A DNA stretch of 5,016 nt from Polyangiaceae bacterium (GTDB lineage Bacteria > Myxococcota > Polyangia > Polyangiales > Polyangiaceae), in contig JAICTU010000593.1 in assembly GCA_025936205.1 (NCBI GenBank), positions 1 through 5,016 of the forward strand, given 5' to 3'. Position numbers and translations under genes: made by a program. Below are positions 4,680-5,016 of the stretch, piece by piece (position 1 is the stretch's first letter; each line of letters begins with the position of its first letter). The notes below the pieces were generated by a model. That model did not search any database. It saw nothing but the letters and a program-made list of their open reading frames with translations, and was not told where the DNA came from.

Positions 4680-5016
4680 ATGCAAGCAAATTGGCTCCGA
4701 GCTCTGGGTGTCACTTCGATCGCGGCTGCCGCTGCCGCCTTCACGGGCTGCGGCGCGGAAGACCTCGCTCCAGCGAGCGACGATGTCGGCACTGGCGACG
4801 CGATCGGCGGCGTTGATGAAGGCGCCTCGATGGAGAGCGACTACAGCACCGGAACGGAAGCGTTGATGAGCTGTACCAATCCGGACGGTACCAACTCGGT
4901 GATGGCCGCCTTCGCTGTCGCCGTCGCCCAGGAGCTCGGCCGCTGGAACGCTTCCAAGGATTTCGTCATGAACCTGACGAGCGGGTACAGCGAAAGCTCC
5001 TATGGTGCGCAGCAAG
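4680..5016 (+). CDS. Cys-rich lipoprotein of unrecognised family, paralog 3 (partial, runs off the right edge)
   Basis: 112 complete codons are visible and the frame is open at the edge. It begins M-Q-A-N-W-L-R, and the signal peptide, with an Ala-rich core, ends F-T-G-C24, again with Phe at -3 of the lipobox. An acidic linker (about 25-58) is followed by A-L-M-S-C65 and the conserved N-P-D-G-T-N-S-V-M block. The visible conserved part matches paralogs 1 and 2 almost residue for residue, with changes such as S-Y-G-A where they have S-P-G-A or S-P-G-M. By analogy about 210 more residues should follow. Signal, promoter, dyad and leader hairpin are all intact, so it is probably a working gene. 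Confidence 0.9.
   Translation, partial: MQANWLRALGVTSIAAAAAAFTGCGAEDLAPASDDVGTGDAIGGVDEGASMESDYSTGTEALMSCTNPDGTNSVMAAFAVAVAQELGRWNASKDFVMNLTSGYSESSYGAQQ

Larger units (their letters stand above)
1703..5016 (+). repeat. Tandem array of three lipoprotein units
   Basis: The unit, made of dyad site, sigma54-type promoter, leader hairpin, lipoprotein gene and terminator, repeats with ATG-to-ATG distances of 1339 and 1361 bases. Promoter core, terminator tail and most of the coding region are conserved. The stretch between dyad and promoter, and the linker codons, have diverged widely. This suggests old tandem duplication of whole transcription units rather than of the gene alone. The array may extend beyond 5016. 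Confidence 0.85.

Noticed and set aside
1..5016. CRISPR array, tRNA/rRNA, insertion sequence or toxin-antitoxin pair
   Set aside because: There are no short regularly spaced repeats, no clover-leaf or rRNA motifs, no transposase and no terminal inverted repeats. The only tandem repetition is the 1.35-kb gene unit.

Overview
The window looks like a piece of a GC-rich myxobacterial (Myxococcota) chromosome. The clues are strong G/C third-codon bias, a trypsin-fold protease ending in a MYXO-CTERM-like tail, an FHA-domain regulator start, and three promoters of the sigma54 (-24/-12) type. No source was given, so the taxon is an inference.

Layout: 1-441 (minus strand) is the N-terminal part of an FHA-domain protein that runs off the left edge. 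It is probably the sensor end of a sigma54 enhancer-binding protein. 442-629 is a divergent intergenic region. 630-1655 (plus) is a secreted S1-family serine protease with a lipobox at one end and a MYXO-CTERM-like tail at the other. From about 1700 to the right edge lies a tandem array of three paralogous genes (1980-2939, 3319-4290, 4680 to beyond 5016). They encode Cys-rich lipoproteins of a family I do not recognise. Start-to-start spacing is 1339 and 1361 bases.

Each array unit carries its own regulatory set in the same order: (a) a TTGCAC/GTGCAA dyad cluster about 160-200 bases upstream of the promoter, (b) a GG-N10-GC sigma54-type promoter with the shared core CTGCATTAAC, (c) a short 3-nt-loop hairpin in the 5' leader at about +13 to +28, (d) the lipoprotein gene, and (e) for the two complete units, a strong terminator hairpin followed by a shared GTCGTC/TTTT tail. 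The third unit is cut by the window end.

Working model (inference): an FHA-type sigma54 activator, possibly the one at 1-441, binds the dyads and switches on a set of near-identical surface lipoproteins in response to phosphorylation signalling. The protease next door may share their location in the cell envelope. What the lipoproteins do cannot be told from this sequence.
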